Assembly: GCF_008039565.1 (NCBI RefSeq)
Contig: NZ_VDUX01000006.1
Location: forward strand, 62,001-126,000
Reading direction: 5' to 3'
Length of the DNA: 64,000 bases
DNA from: Aeromicrobium terrae
GTDB lineage: Bacteria; Actinomycetota; Actinomycetes; Propionibacteriales; Nocardioidaceae
Shown here: positions 35,394-44,653 of the stretch, piece by piece
How positions within the stretch are numbered: position 1 is the stretch's first letter
Layout: each line of letters starts with the position of its first letter
The notes under the pieces: model-generated
Told to the model about the DNA's origin: nothing
Seen by the model: only the letters and a program-made list of their open reading frames with translations
The model's database searches: none
Position numbers and translations under genes: made by a program

Positions 35394-36517
35394 AGCACCT
35401 GGGCCACCAGGGGCACGCCGGGCCGGTAGGCCAGGTGGACGTGCGACGGCGCGTCCAGCACGACGAGGTCCGCCTTCGCGCCCACGCGGAGGTGGCCCAC
35501 GTCCGTGCGCTGCAGCGACATCGCGCCGCCCTGGGTCGCCGACCACAGCGCCTCCAGCGGCGTCATGCCCATCTCGCGGACGGCCAGGGCGATGCAGAAC
35601 GGCATCGACGACGTGTATGAGCTGCCGGGGTTGCAGTCGGTGGCCAGGGCGATCGTCACACCGGCGTCGAAGAGCCGGCGGGCGTCGGGATACGGCGATC
35701 GGGTGGAGAACTCCACGCCCGGCAGGAGCCCGGCCACCACGCCGGCGTCGGCGAGCGCGGCGACGTCGGCGTCGTCGAGGTAGGTGCAGTGGTCGGCGGC
35801 AGCGGCACCCACCTCTGCCGCGACCTGCACGCCCGGGCCGTGGCCGAGCTGGTTGGCGTGCACGCGAGGCACGAGCCCAGCGGTCTGGCCGGCGGTCAGC
35901 ACGGCGCGCGCCTCGTCGGCGCCGAACGCCCCGTCCTCGCAGAAGACGTCGACCCAGCGGGCATGCGGAGCGCACGCCTCGAGCATCGGGCCGGTGACCA
36001 GGTCGACGTACTCGGCAACCTCCGAGCCCTCCGGCACCACGTGCGCGCCGAGGTAGGTCGTCTCCGGCGTGGCCTGCTGCGCGATGGCCAGCGAGCGGGC
36101 CTCGTCGTGGACGGTCAATCCGTAACCGCTCTTGATCTCGAGGGTCGTGGTGCCCTGCGCGCGCATCGCCGCGACGTGGCGCGCGACGTTCGCGGTGAGC
36201 TGCTCGTCGGTGGCGGCGCGAGTGGCGGCGACGGTGGTGCGGATCCCACCGGCCTCGTACGAGCGGCCGGACATCCGGGCCTCGAACTCCGCCGACCGGT
36301 CGCCGGCGAACACCAGGTGCGTGTGCGAGTCCACGAAGCCGGGGATGACGGCGGCGCCCGCGACGTCACGGACGGCGTCGGCCGTGGGGGCGGCCGCGCG
36401 GTCGCCGACCCACGCGACCTTCCCGTGCTCGACCACCAGGGCGGCGTCGCGCCGCACGGGCTGCTCGTCGTCCCAGGTCACCAGCTCGCCGATGCCGGTG
36501 ACCAGGAGCGACGTCAT
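35390..36517 (-). CDS. hutI: Imidazolonepropionase
   Basis: This 375-residue amidohydrolase opens the imidazolone ring to N-formimidoyl-glutamate, the third step of histidine degradation. The metal site motif SHTHLVF near residue 66, the EIKSGYGL substrate loop, the later His in VHANQLGHG and the Asp in ATDCNPGSS are all present. Its start overlaps the hutF stop as ATGA. It is the last gene of the hut operon and its stop is nested with the stop of the convergent Fe-S reductase gene in a CTAG. Confidence 0.95.
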   Translation of the reverse strand: MTSLLVTGIGELVTWDDEQPVRRDAALVVEHGKVAWVGDRAAAPTADAVRDVAGAAVIPGFVDSHTHLVFAGDRSAEFEARMSGRSYEAGGIRTTVAATRAATDEQLTANVARHVAAMRAQGTTTLEIKSGYGLTVHDEARSLAIAQQATPETTYLGAHVVPEGSEVAEYVDLVTGPMLEACAPHARWVDVFCEDGAFGADEARAVLTAGQTAGLVPRVHANQLGHGPGVQVAAEVGAAAADHCTYLDDADVAALADAGVVAGLLPGVEFSTRSPYPDARRLFDAGVTIALATDCNPGSSYTSSMPFCIALAVREMGMTPLEALWSATQGGAMSLQRTDVGHLRVGAKADLVVLDAPSHVHLAYRPGVPLVAQVL

Positions 36518-37632
36518 ACCCGGCTCCAGCAGGCGCCGATCGCGGCGGCGAGGTCGTGCGCGACCTCGGCGGGATCGAGATCCGGGCAGACGACGTCGGC
36601 CGCGGTGGCTGACCACAGCAGGTCGTCGGAGCCGGCGGTGCGGACCGACGGCGCGACCTCGAGCTCGCCGCCGTCGGGGAGGCCGAGCGACGCGAAGCCA
36701 GTGGTCGTCGCCGCGTCCCACAGCTGGGCGGCCGTCCACGCGCCGCGGCGTCCGGAGGCGAGCCGTTCGTGCATCTCCACGGCGCGGGCCTCGGCGAACA
36801 TGTCGATGACGGTATTGCTGTCCGAGCCGAGTGTCAGCCGGGCGCCGGCGTTCCGCAGCGCGACGCTCGGGCCGATGCCGTCGGCGAGCTCGGCCTCGGT
36901 GGTCGGGCAGAAGCAGACGAAGGAGCGGGCGGCGCCGAGCGTGGCGACGTCGTCGTCGGTCAGGTGGGTGGCGTGGACCGCCGTCGTGCGCTCGGTCCAG
37001 ACGCCGGCCTCGGCGAGCAGCGCCACCGGAGTGAGCCCGGTCTCCGCGACGCACTGCTCGTTCTCCGCCGGCTGCTCCGAGACGTGCACGTGCAGGGGCG
37101 CATCAGGCAGCGCGGACGCGACCGTGGCGAGCTGCCCGCGCGGGACGCCCCGCACCGAGTGGATCGCCGCCCCGATCACCACGTCGTCGGCGTCGGCGTG
37201 CCGCGCGTCGAGGGCGGCGACCCGCGCCGCCCAGGCGTCCGCGTCGGCGTCACGGAAGCGGTCGAGACCGCCGCGCGTGTAGCAGGTGTCGAGCAGGCAG
37301 ATCCGCAGGCCGACGTCGCGGGCGGCGGCGATCAGGACCTCGCCCGTCTCGTTCGGGTCGGCGTACGGCGTGCCGTTCGGATGGTGGTGCAGGTAGTGGA
37401 ACTCGCCGACCGCGTCGATGCCCGCCAGCCGCATCTCCGCGTAGGTGGCCCGGGCGAGGCGGTGCAGCAGGTCCGGGTCGAGCACCGCCGCGAGCGCGTA
37501 CATGCCGTCGCGCCAGGACCAGAAATCGGCAGGGGTGCCGGGCCCTGGGCGGCTGATGGCAGAGTCGCCGCCGGAACGGCCCCGCAGCGCGCGGTGGAAG
37601 ACGTGCGAGTGGCAGTTCGCGAACGTCTTCAC
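36514..37632 (-). CDS. hutF: Formimidoylglutamate deiminase, shortened
   Basis: This amidohydrolase removes ammonia from formimidoylglutamate to give formylglutamate. The chain begins almost at the first metal motif ([13 protein letters not shown] at residues 7-19), whereas typical HutF of about 450 residues has some 45-50 residues before it that form part of a beta-sandwich. The C-terminal strands that complete that sandwich are also replaced by a different helical-looking end. The barrel residues, including HVSEQPAEN and [13 protein letters not shown], are intact. The start is a GTG overlapping the M20 gene stop as GTGA, leaving no room upstream. Frameshift cannot be excluded, but reading is clean. 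Confidence 0.88.
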   Translation of the reverse strand: MKTFANCHSHVFHRALRGRSGGDSAISRPGPGTPADFWSWRDGMYALAAVLDPDLLHRLARATYAEMRLAGIDAVGEFHYLHHHPNGTPYADPNETGEVLIAAARDVGLRICLLDTCYTRGGLDRFRDADADAWAARVAALDARHADADDVVIGAAIHSVRGVPRGQLATVASALPDAPLHVHVSEQPAENEQCVAETGLTPVALLAEAGVWTERTTAVHATHLTDDDVATLGAARSFVCFCPTTEAELADGIGPSVALRNAGARLTLGSDSNTVIDMFAEARAVEMHERLASGRRGAWTAAQLWDAATTTGFASLGLPDGGELEVAPSVRTAGSDDLLWSATAADVVCPDLDPAEVAHDLAAAIGACWSRV

Positions 37633-38786
37633 GTCAGCTCCTGGATCACCCGCGCCAGTGCGTCAACTCCGGCCTCGCAGTCGTCCTCCTCGGCGTGCTC
37701 GGCCGGGGAGTGCGAGACGCCGGTGGGGTTGCGGACGAACAGCATCGCCGTGGGCAGCTGCTTGCTGAGCACGCCGGCGTCGTGGCCCGCGGCAGTGGGC
37801 AGCACCGGGGCGTCGAGGAGCGACGCCAGCTGGTCACGAAGTGGCACGTCGAACTCGACGGCCGGGCTCACCGACTCGGCCGTCAGCTCGACGGTGGTCT
37901 CCTCGCCCTCGGACGCACGCTGCGCCTCCGCGGTGATGCGCTCGACGAGCTGCTCGAGCTCGCCCTGGTCCTCGGCGCGCGCGTCGAGCCAGGCGGTCAC
38001 CCGCGACGGGACGGCGTTGGTGCCGTTGGGCTCCACCTCGAGACGACCGAACGTCGCCCGGGTGTCGCCGTCGTCGGCCAGCCGCTGGGCCGCGAGGACG
38101 GTGGCGGCGTAGGCGGTCATCGGGTCGCGGCGGTCGCCCATCGCGGTGGCCCCGGCGTGGTTCGCCTCCCCGCAGAAGTCGAGCCGCCAGCGTCCGTGCG
38201 GCCAGATGGCGGTGGCGACGCCCACCGCGTCGCCGGTGTGCACGAGGTGCCGGCCCTGCTCGACGTGCAGCTCGACCGCGGTGCCGACGTGCTGGAGCCA
38301 CTCGGCGCGGCCGGTCGCCTTGGGGTCGCGGCCGTGCACGATCATCAGCTCGGCGAGCGTGCGGCCGTCGCGGTCCCGCAGGCCGAGGGCCTTCGCCGGG
38401 TCGAGCGCACCCGTCGCCAGCTGCGAACCGACGCAGGCGATGCCGAACCGCGCGCCCTCCTCGTCGGCGAAGTTCGCGACGACGACCGGACGGTCGCGGT
38501 CGGGCACACGGTCGAGCGCCGCGAACGCCGACACGATGCCCAGCGGGCCGTCGAACGCGCCGCCGTCGGGCACCGAGTCGAGGTGCGAGCCGAGCAGCAG
38601 CGCGTCGGACCCGAAATGGGTCCAGGCGAGCTGGTTGCCGTTCCCGTCCTCCGTGACCTCCATCCCTCGGGACTCGGCCTCGCCACAGAACCACTCACGC
38701 AGCTCCATGTCGGCGTCGGACCACGCGAAGCGGCGGTAGCCGCCCGACGCGGCCCGGCGGCCGATGCCGGCGATGGCGTCAAGCAT
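37629..38786 (-). CDS. M20-family amidohydrolase (allantoate amidohydrolase-like) in the hut operon
   Basis: This 385-residue binuclear-zinc peptidase-like enzyme of the hydantoinase/carbamoylase family has ligands in LLGSHLDSVPDGGAFDGPLG (His and Asp, residues 64-83), FADEEGARFG, and VELHVEQG, and the lid-domain sequence NHAGATAMGDRRDP. The family removes carbamoyl or acyl groups from amino acid nitrogen. Placed between hutU and hutF, it probably does the final deformylation of N-formylglutamate in place of HutG, as suggested for similar actinobacterial clusters. This substrate is inference. Confidence 0.87.
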   Translation of the reverse strand: MLDAIAGIGRRAASGGYRRFAWSDADMELREWFCGEAESRGMEVTEDGNGNQLAWTHFGSDALLLGSHLDSVPDGGAFDGPLGIVSAFAALDRVPDRDRPVVVANFADEEGARFGIACVGSQLATGALDPAKALGLRDRDGRTLAELMIVHGRDPKATGRAEWLQHVGTAVELHVEQGRHLVHTGDAVGVATAIWPHGRWRLDFCGEANHAGATAMGDRRDPMTAYAATVLAAQRLADDGDTRATFGRLEVEPNGTNAVPSRVTAWLDARAEDQGELEQLVERITAEAQRASEGEETTVELTAESVSPAVEFDVPLRDQLASLLDAPVLPTAAGHDAGVLSKQLPTAMLFVRNPTGVSHSPAEHAEEDDCEAGVDALARVIQELT

Positions 38787-38810
38787 CAGTGAATCCCCCT
38801 GTGGTCTCGA

Positions 38811-38897
38811 TACACCCGAGCTCGCTGGCGCTCGCCGGGCACTCGACCACCGGTGATCGAGTGCCTGCGAGCTCTGCGAGCGGGCGTATCGAGATCA
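38811..38897. repeat. Long imperfect palindromic repeat between hutU and the M20 gene
   Basis: Two arms of nearly 45 bases (38811-38858 and 38866-38897, with small internal differences) mirror each other around ACCACCGGTGATC. Each arm runs from TCTCGATAC through GCTCGC blocks to CACTCGA. The right arm includes the last hutU codon and stop. Repeats of this TCTCGATAC...CGACCACC type are, to my recollection, scattered between genes of many Nocardioidaceae and related genomes. It may act as an mRNA-stabilising stem or partial terminator inside the operon. Confidence 0.75.
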
Positions 38898-40550
38898 CAC
38901 ATCGTCAGCTTCCGACATCGGGACTCGCACGCCGCGATCGCGGGCGACCTCGGCGGCCTCGTCGTAGCCGGCGTCGACGTGGCGGATGACGCCCATGCCG
39001 GGGTCGTTGGTGAGGACCCGCTCGGCCTTCTGACCGGCGAGCGGCGTCCCGTCGACGACGCAGACCTGCCCGGCGTGGATGGAACGGCCGATGCCGACAC
39101 CGCCGCCGTGGTGGATGGAGACCCAGGTGGCGCCGGATGCGACGTTGACCATGGCGTTCAGCAGCGGCCAGTCGGCGATGGCGTCGGAGCCGTCGAGCAT
39201 CGCCTCGGTCTCGCGGTAGGGCGACGCGACCGAGCCGCAGTCGAGGTGGTCGCGGCCGATCACGATCGGTGCGCTGACCTCCCCGCTCGCCACCATGTCG
39301 TTGAACCGGAGGCCGGCATTCTCTCGCTCGCCGTAGCCGAGCCAGCAGATGCGGGCGGGCAGGCCTTGGTAGGCGACGCGGTCCTGGGCGGTGCGGATCC
39401 AGCGCTCGAGGTGCTCGTTCTCCGGGAACAGGTCGAGCACCGCCTCGTCGGTGGCGCGGATGTCCTCCGCGTCGCCGGACAGCGCCGCCCAGCGGAACGG
39501 GCCCTTGCCCTCGCAGAACAGCGGCCGGATGTACGCCGGCACGAAGCCCGGGTAGTCGAACGCGCGCTCGTAGCCGCCCTCGCGCGCCTCGGCCCGCAGG
39601 GAGTTGCCGTAGTCGAACACCTCGGCACCCGCGTCCGCGAACCCGACCATGCCTTCACAGTGACGTGCCATCGACTCGCGCGCACGTTCGGTGAACCCGG
39701 CCGGGTCCTTCTCCCGCTCCGCTGACCAGTCGTCGAAGTCCACGCCACTCGGCAGGTAGTACAGCGGGTCGTGCGCGCTGGTCTGGTCGGTGACGACGTC
39801 GATCGGGGCTCCCGACGCGAGCAGCTCGGGCACCAGGTCGGCGGCGTTGCCGAGGACGCCGATGGACAGCGGGCGTCGCTCGGCCTTCGCCTCCTCGGCC
39901 AATCGCATCGCGTGAGCGAGGTCGTCGGCCTGGACGTCGAGATAGCGGTGCTCGATGCGGCGGGTGATGCGGCTCTGGTCCACCTCGAGGCAGACGCACA
40001 CGCCGTCGTTCATCGTGACGGCCAGCGGCTGCGCGCCGCCCATGCCGCCGAGACCGGCGGTGAGCGTGATCGTCCCGGCCAGCGTCCCGCCGAAGCGCTT
40101 CGCCGCGACGGCGCCGAACGTCTCGTACGTGCCCTGGAGGATGCCCTGGGTGCCGATGTAGATCCACGACCCGGCGGTCATCTGGCCGTACATCGTCAGC
40201 CCGGCCTCCTCGAGCCGCCGGAACTCCGGCCACGTGGCCCAGTCGCCGACGAGGTTCGAGTTGGCGATCAGCACCCGCGGCGCCCACTCGTGCGTGCGCA
40301 TCACGCCGACCGGACGGCCCGACTGCACGAGCAGCGTCTCGTCGTCGCGCAGGTCGGTGAGCGTGCGGACGATGGCGTCGTACGACCGCCAGTCACGCGC
40401 CGCCTTGCCGCTCCCGCCGTAGACGACGAGCTCCTCCGGGTGCTCGGCCACCTCGGGATCGAGGTTGTTCATCAGCATCCGCAGCGGCGCCTCGGTCTGC
40501 CACGACCGGGCGGTCAGCGTCGTGCCCCGCGGGGCGTGGATCTCAGGCAT
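38895..40550 (-). CDS. hutU: Urocanate hydratase
   Basis: This 551-residue urocanase uses tightly bound NAD+ as an electrophile to hydrate urocanate to imidazolonepropionate. The dinucleotide motif [10 protein letters not shown] lies near residue 150, the QTSAHDP segment near 255, and the catalytic-region Cys in [13 protein letters not shown] near 395. The length is the family norm (about 550-560). The start MPEIHAPRG overlaps the end of hutH by a few bases, implying coupled translation. The upstream in-frame extension is the hairpin repeat and is not part of the protein. Confidence 0.95.
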   Translation of the reverse strand: MPEIHAPRGTTLTARSWQTEAPLRMLMNNLDPEVAEHPEELVVYGGSGKAARDWRSYDAIVRTLTDLRDDETLLVQSGRPVGVMRTHEWAPRVLIANSNLVGDWATWPEFRRLEEAGLTMYGQMTAGSWIYIGTQGILQGTYETFGAVAAKRFGGTLAGTITLTAGLGGMGGAQPLAVTMNDGVCVCLEVDQSRITRRIEHRYLDVQADDLAHAMRLAEEAKAERRPLSIGVLGNAADLVPELLASGAPIDVVTDQTSAHDPLYYLPSGVDFDDWSAEREKDPAGFTERARESMARHCEGMVGFADAGAEVFDYGNSLRAEAREGGYERAFDYPGFVPAYIRPLFCEGKGPFRWAALSGDAEDIRATDEAVLDLFPENEHLERWIRTAQDRVAYQGLPARICWLGYGERENAGLRFNDMVASGEVSAPIVIGRDHLDCGSVASPYRETEAMLDGSDAIADWPLLNAMVNVASGATWVSIHHGGGVGIGRSIHAGQVCVVDGTPLAGQKAERVLTNDPGMGVIRHVDAGYDEAAEVARDRGVRVPMSEADDV

Positions 40551-42138
40551 CTGTGGACTCCTGTTCTCGCTGAGCGTGACGTTTTCGCCCAGTTTTCGCT
40601 GAATTCTGGGCGAAAAGGTCACTCTCAGCGGTGGCGGTGGTCTCGACGAGGGCTCCGGACAGCACGAGCTCCGTGGCGGCGTCGAGGTCGGGGGCGAGGA
40701 AGCGGTCGGGTCCGGGGCCGGGGACGCGGTCGCGCAGGGCGGCGATGGCGGCGCCGGTGCCGGCGGCGGGCTCGAGGGGCGCGCGCAGCTCGATGCCGCG
40801 GGCCGCGGTGACGAGCTCGACGGCGAGCACCCGCGCCAGGCCGTCGATCGCGCGGCGCAGCTTGCGGGCCGAGGACCAGCCCATCGAGACGTGGTCCTCC
40901 TGCATCGCGCTGGACGGGATGGAGTCGACGCTCGCCGGGTTCGCGAGCCGCTTGAGCTCGCTGACGATCGCGGCCTGCGTGTACTGCGCGATCATCAGGC
41001 CGGAGTCGACGCCCGGGTCGTCGGCGAGGAACGCGGGCAGGCCGTGGTTCCGGCTGACGTCGAGGAACCGGTCGGTGCGTCGCTCGCTCATGCCGGCGAC
41101 GTCGGCGACCGCGATGGCGAGAAAGTCGAGCACGTACGCCAACGGGGCGCCGTGGAAGTTGCCGTGCGACTCCAGGCGCCCGTCGTCGAGCACCGACGGG
41201 TTGTCGATCGCCGACGCCAGCTCCCGTTCGGCCACCGTCGCGGCGTGGTCGACGGTGTCGCGCGCGGCACCGTGCACCTGCGGCGCGCACCGCAGCGAGT
41301 AGGCGTCCTGCACGCGGCCGTCGCCGTACCGGTGGCTCGCGACGATCGGCGACCCGGCGAGCAGCGCCGCCATGCGTGCGGCGGACGTGGCCTGGCCGGG
41401 GTGCGGCCGCAGGGCCTGGAGGTCGGCGGCGAGCACCCGGTCGGTGCCCATCAGGCCCTCGATGCTCATCGCGGCGGTGAGGTCGGCGGTGTCGAGCAGC
41501 CGGCGCAGGTCGTGGATCGCGAGGACGAGCATGCCGAGCATCCCGTCGGTGCCGTTGATGAGGGCGAGGCCCTCCTTCTCGGCCAGCTCGACCGGCTCGA
41601 GCCCGTGGTCGCGCAACGCGTCAGCGGCAGGCCGTTCAACACCACCGTCGGCGACGGTCCCTTCGCCCATGATCGCCAGCGCGCAGTGGGCCAGCGGGGC
41701 GAGGTCGCCCGAGCAGCCGAGGCTCCCGTGCTCGCGCACGACCGGGACGATGCCGGCGTTCAGCATCGCGGCGTAAGCCTCGGCGGTCTCCAGACGCACG
41801 CCGGTGCGACCGGTGCAGAGCGTCGACAGCCGCAGCAGCATCAGCGCGCGCACGACCTCGTCCTCCACCCGCGGTCCGGTGCCGGCGGCGTGCGAGCGGA
41901 TCAGGCTCTTCTGCAGCTGGGTCCGCTGCGCCGGCTCGATGTGCCGCGTCGCCAGCGCGCCGAAGCCGGTGGAGACGCCGTAGACCGGGGTGTCCGACGC
42001 GGCCAGGTCGTCGACGTGCTTGCGTGCCCGGACGATCGCCTCGCGTGCCTCGGCCCCGATCTCCACGCGCGCACCGCCGCGCGCGACGCTCACCACGTCG
42101 TCCATCGAGAGCGGCCCGACGTCCACGGTCACGGTCAT
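40543..42138 (-). CDS. hutH: Histidine ammonia-lyase
   Basis: This 531-residue enzyme deaminates histidine to urocanate. The prosthetic-group motif reads [14 protein letters not shown], so the self-cyclising tripeptide is Cys-Ser-Gly rather than the usual Ala-Ser-Gly. The conserved YGVSTGFG and later active-site segments ([22 protein letters not shown]) are intact. The last roughly 25 residues (about 503-527), rich in Lys, Arg and Gln, are encoded by an intergenic-type hairpin repeat and look like an added tail. It is first in the hut operon, facing the IclR gene across a palindromic operator. Confidence 0.94.
   Translation of the reverse strand: MTVTVDVGPLSMDDVVSVARGGARVEIGAEAREAIVRARKHVDDLAASDTPVYGVSTGFGALATRHIEPAQRTQLQKSLIRSHAAGTGPRVEDEVVRALMLLRLSTLCTGRTGVRLETAEAYAAMLNAGIVPVVREHGSLGCSGDLAPLAHCALAIMGEGTVADGGVERPAADALRDHGLEPVELAEKEGLALINGTDGMLGMLVLAIHDLRRLLDTADLTAAMSIEGLMGTDRVLAADLQALRPHPGQATSAARMAALLAGSPIVASHRYGDGRVQDAYSLRCAPQVHGAARDTVDHAATVAERELASAIDNPSVLDDGRLESHGNFHGAPLAYVLDFLAIAVADVAGMSERRTDRFLDVSRNHGLPAFLADDPGVDSGLMIAQYTQAAIVSELKRLANPASVDSIPSSAMQEDHVSMGWSSARKLRRAIDGLARVLAVELVTAARGIELRAPLEPAAGTGAAIAALRDRVPGPGPDRFLAPDLDAATELVLSGALVETTATAESDLFAQNSAKTGRKRHAQREQESTDA
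40565..40629 (+). repeat. GACGTTTTCGCCC hairpin repeat, copy 1 (inside hutH 3' end)
   Basis: Arms 40569-40592 and 40606-40629 pair at 22 of 24 positions around a 13-base loop. The first 27 bases (40565-40591) are identical to 58491-58517. Unlike the other copy this one lies within a reading frame, coding the C-terminal tail of HutH just before hutU. Confidence 0.85.
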
Positions 42139-42192
42139 GACTCCATGGGACTCCTCGGGGCCACCGGTGTGACAGATCGAAGCGCCACATTC

Positions 42193-42210
42193 TGTCTCGG
42201 ATACGAGACA
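42193..42210. promoter_or_regulatory. Palindromic operator between hutH and its IclR regulator
   Basis: TGTCTCGGATACGAGACA has perfect 7-base arms (TGTCTCG/CGAGACA) around a 4-base centre and sits 8 bases before the regulator ATG and 54 bases before hutH. This layout suits one IclR-type site controlling both divergent units, with urocanate or a related metabolite as effector. Confidence 0.75.
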
Positions 42211-42218
42211 CTGAAGTC

Positions 42219-42971
42219 ATGGCCCGACCCGTCCCCGCCGCCACCGCCGCGCTCCGCGTCCTGCGGCTGCTGTCGGGGCAGCCGGTCCCGATGCCGGCCG
42301 CGCGGATCGCCGACGCGCTCGGGCTGCCGCGATCCACGACGTACCACCTGCTCACGGTGATGGCCGACGAGGACTTCGTCGTCCACTACCCCGAGGACCG
42401 CACCTGGGGCATGGGCCTGGCGGCGTGGGAGGTCGGCCACGGCTTCACCCGGCAGGAGCCGCTCGCGCGGCTGGCCCGGGTTCCGCTGGCCCGACTGGTC
42501 GACGCGGTCGGAGAGTCGGCGCACCTCGTCGTGCTGCTCGGCTCGGACGTCCTCTACGTCATCGAGGAACGGGCGCCGGGGCGACCGCCGCTCGTCACCG
42601 ACGTCGGGGTCCGCCTGCCCGCCCACCTCACCGCGTCGGGCCGCGCGATCCTCGCCGGCCTGCCGGCCGCTCAGGTGCGGGCGCTGTACCCGAACCGGGA
42701 CGCGTTCGTCAGCCGCACCGGCCTCGGGCCGACGTCACCGACCGAGCTCCGACGGCTCCTCGTCGACACCCGCGCCCGCGGTCACGCCACCGAGGACGGC
42801 GAGGTGACGTCCGGCTTCGCCTCCGTCGCCGCGGCGGTGGCCGCCGGCACGATCCACGCGAGCGTCGCCGTCACCTGGGAGAGCCGTCGCGCCCCTGACC
42901 TGCCCGAGCTCGCCGACGCCGTCCGCGCCACCGCCGCCGAGATCACCGCCCGCCTGCGGCACGGCCCTTAG
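42219..42971 (+). CDS. IclR-family regulator, probable hut regulator
   Basis: This 250-residue IclR regulator has an N-terminal winged helix with recognition segment IADALGLPRSTTYHLLTVM (near residues 30-48) and a C-terminal effector domain ending in VTSGFASVAAAV and VAVTWESRR. It is divergent from hutH with a perfect palindrome between them, so it very likely controls histidine utilisation and itself. Its ATG is only eight bases from the palindrome, and no ribosome site is evident. Its stop codon interlocks with that of the convergent dehydrogenase. Confidence 0.9.
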   Translation: MARPVPAATAALRVLRLLSGQPVPMPAARIADALGLPRSTTYHLLTVMADEDFVVHYPEDRTWGMGLAAWEVGHGFTRQEPLARLARVPLARLVDAVGESAHLVVLLGSDVLYVIEERAPGRPPLVTDVGVRLPAHLTASGRAILAGLPAAQVRALYPNRDAFVSRTGLGPTSPTELRRLLVDTRARGHATEDGEVTSGFASVAAAVAAGTIHASVAVTWESRRAPDLPELADAVRATAAEITARLRHGP

Positions 42972-43999
42972 GGACGAAGGACCAGCCGGCCCGGGATCCC
43001 GCCCTGGCGCAGCCGCTGGTGTGCGGCTTCCGCCTCGGCGAGCGGGACGTCCTCGACGGTCATCGCGAACGGCCGGCCACCGCGCAGCTCGAGGAGGTCG
43101 GCCATGTCGTTCGGCGTCGCTCCGCTGGACCCGACGACCCGCAGCGCCCGGACGATGACGAAGCCGAGGTTGACCTCGAGCCGCTGCGTCGGCACCACGT
43201 TGCCGATGACGACGACGGTGCCGCCCAGGCGCAGGCAGCGCAGCGACGAGTTCATCGTCGGGGTGCCGACGTTGTCGAGGACGAGGTCGGCGTTCGCCGT
43301 CTCGGGGTGCTTGTGGAACGTGGTGCCGTCGTCGACGACCACCGCATCGGCACCCAGGCCCTTCACGTAGTCCTCGCGGTTCGGGTCCCGGATCACCGCG
43401 ACGACGCGGGCGCCCATGCGCGTGGCCAGCTCGATCGCCGCGCTGCCCACACCGCCCGATGCGCCGGTGATGACCGCCGTCTTGCCGGGCCCGCAGCCGC
43501 CCGTCCGCAGCCCGCGGAAGGCCGTGCCGTACGTGCAGTTGAGGATCGCCGCCTCGCTGGCGGACAGGTCGTCCGGCATCGCGTACAGCCCGCGCTCGGG
43601 CAGCGTCAGGTGCGTGGCGTAGCCGCCGTCGGCGACGATGCCGAGCGCGTGCGCGCCGTTCTGGCAGATCGAGACCTCACCCGCCTGGCACGCCTCGCAC
43701 TCCCCGCACGAGTCGCGATGGATGGTGGCGACACGGTCGCCGACCTTCCACATCGAGACGTCGGGGCCCACTGCCGTCACGCGGCCGGCGGCCTCGTGGC
43801 CGAGCGTGATCGGCAGCGTGATGAACGGGACCCCGCCGCCACGGTCGATGAGGTCGCGGTGGCAGACGCCGCACGCCTCCACCTCGACGACGACCTGGTT
43901 GCCCTGCGGCTCGCCCGGGTCCGGCAGCTCCTCGACCTCCAGGGGCACGTCGAGGTCCATGGCGTCCATGCGGATTCGGATCACGGTCGAAGTGTCCAC
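42968..43999 (-). CDS. Zinc-binding alcohol dehydrogenase (MDR family)
   Basis: This is a 343-residue medium-chain dehydrogenase. The catalytic zinc ligands are Cys in ACGVCHRDL near residue 43, His in GHEAAGR near 68 and a distant third ligand. The structural zinc is held by CGECEACQAGEVSIC (four Cys, about residues 98-112). The coenzyme motif is GASGGVGSAAIELA near 175. It fits alcohol or acyloin dehydrogenases using NAD(P). The start is ambiguous between this GTG and another GTG 15 bases inside; neither has a clear ribosome site. No operon partner is apparent. Confidence 0.87.
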   Translation of the reverse strand: MDTSTVIRIRMDAMDLDVPLEVEELPDPGEPQGNQVVVEVEACGVCHRDLIDRGGGVPFITLPITLGHEAAGRVTAVGPDVSMWKVGDRVATIHRDSCGECEACQAGEVSICQNGAHALGIVADGGYATHLTLPERGLYAMPDDLSASEAAILNCTYGTAFRGLRTGGCGPGKTAVITGASGGVGSAAIELATRMGARVVAVIRDPNREDYVKGLGADAVVVDDGTTFHKHPETANADLVLDNVGTPTMNSSLRCLRLGGTVVVIGNVVPTQRLEVNLGFVIVRALRVVGSSGATPNDMADLLELRGGRPFAMTVEDVPLAEAEAAHQRLRQGGIPGRLVLRP

Positions 44000-44005
44000 G
44001 ACTCG

Positions 44006-44653
44006 TCAGGCGGCAACAAGCACCCTCTCGAAGAGCACCGACCGTTCGGCGCCGATGTGCGACGTGCACGGTCGGTCGCGCACCAGCCGCAGCCCGGCCT
44101 CCGCCGCCGCGCGCTCCAGCCACTCCCGGGTCACGGCGTTGGACCGGCTGCCGCGGAGTCGCTCGCGCAGACGCAGGACGGCGCCGCCGAGGCCCGCACG
44201 CATCGTGAACGAGCAGATGACATGGCGCCGAGAGACCCGGGAGAACTCCTTCAGCACGGCCACCTGCGTCTCGTGCGGCAGGTGCTTGGTGAAGGCGTGG
44301 CAGAAGACGAGGTCGAACGACGCGTCCTGGTACGGCAGGTGCTCGGCGTTCGTCCGCACGCCGGGCCAGCGATCGTTGTAGCTGCTCCGGCCGTGCTCGA
44401 GCATCTCGAGCGAGACGTCGTTCTCCAGCACGACGATCGGGTCCAGCCGCTCGATCACCGGCAGCCAGCGCCCGAACCCGCTCGGGCAGTCGAGCACCGT
44501 CTCGGCCGACCCGACCGACGCGACGTTCCGGCCCACCGCACGCTGCTCGCGACGCCAGACGTACCGGCCGACGAGCCCGCTGAAGCGTCGGCGCTCGTAC
44601 TCCTCGACGACGCTCTCGTCCTGGTAGGCGGTCAGCGCCTTGTACTCGCTCAT
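44006..44653 (-). CDS. Class I SAM-dependent methyltransferase
   Basis: This is a 215-residue Methyltransf_11-like protein. The SAM motif I is atypical, VLDCPSGFGRW (Pro-Ser in place of the first glycine), at about residues 53-63. Motif II/III regions VVLENDVSLEML and LPYQDASFDLVFCHAF follow at normal spacing. The N-terminal 40 residues are charged. It overlaps the glycosyltransferase gene as ATGA, so it may methylate a glycan, glycolipid or lipid carrier product. Acceptor unknown. Confidence 0.82.
   Translation of the reverse strand: MSEYKALTAYQDESVVEEYERRRFSGLVGRYVWRREQRAVGRNVASVGSAETVLDCPSGFGRWLPVIERLDPIVVLENDVSLEMLEHGRSSYNDRWPGVRTNAEHLPYQDASFDLVFCHAFTKHLPHETQVAVLKEFSRVSRRHVICSFTMRAGLGGAVLRLRERLRGSRSNAVTREWLERAAAEAGLRLVRDRPCTSHIGAERSVLFERVLVAA

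Noticed and set aside
32154..35975. Very long minus-strand open frame (over 1,200 codons) opposite the Fe-S reductase
   Set aside because: It is the mirror of the acidic, GC-third-position-rich reductase gene; its translation is low-complexity Arg/Val/Leu/Asp sequence without domains, while the plus strand has complete Fe-S motifs.
36514..37632. hutF as a pseudogene
   Set aside because: All catalytic barrel motifs are intact, the frame is uninterrupted and both ends are translationally coupled to neighbours, so a functional trimmed enzyme is the better reading.
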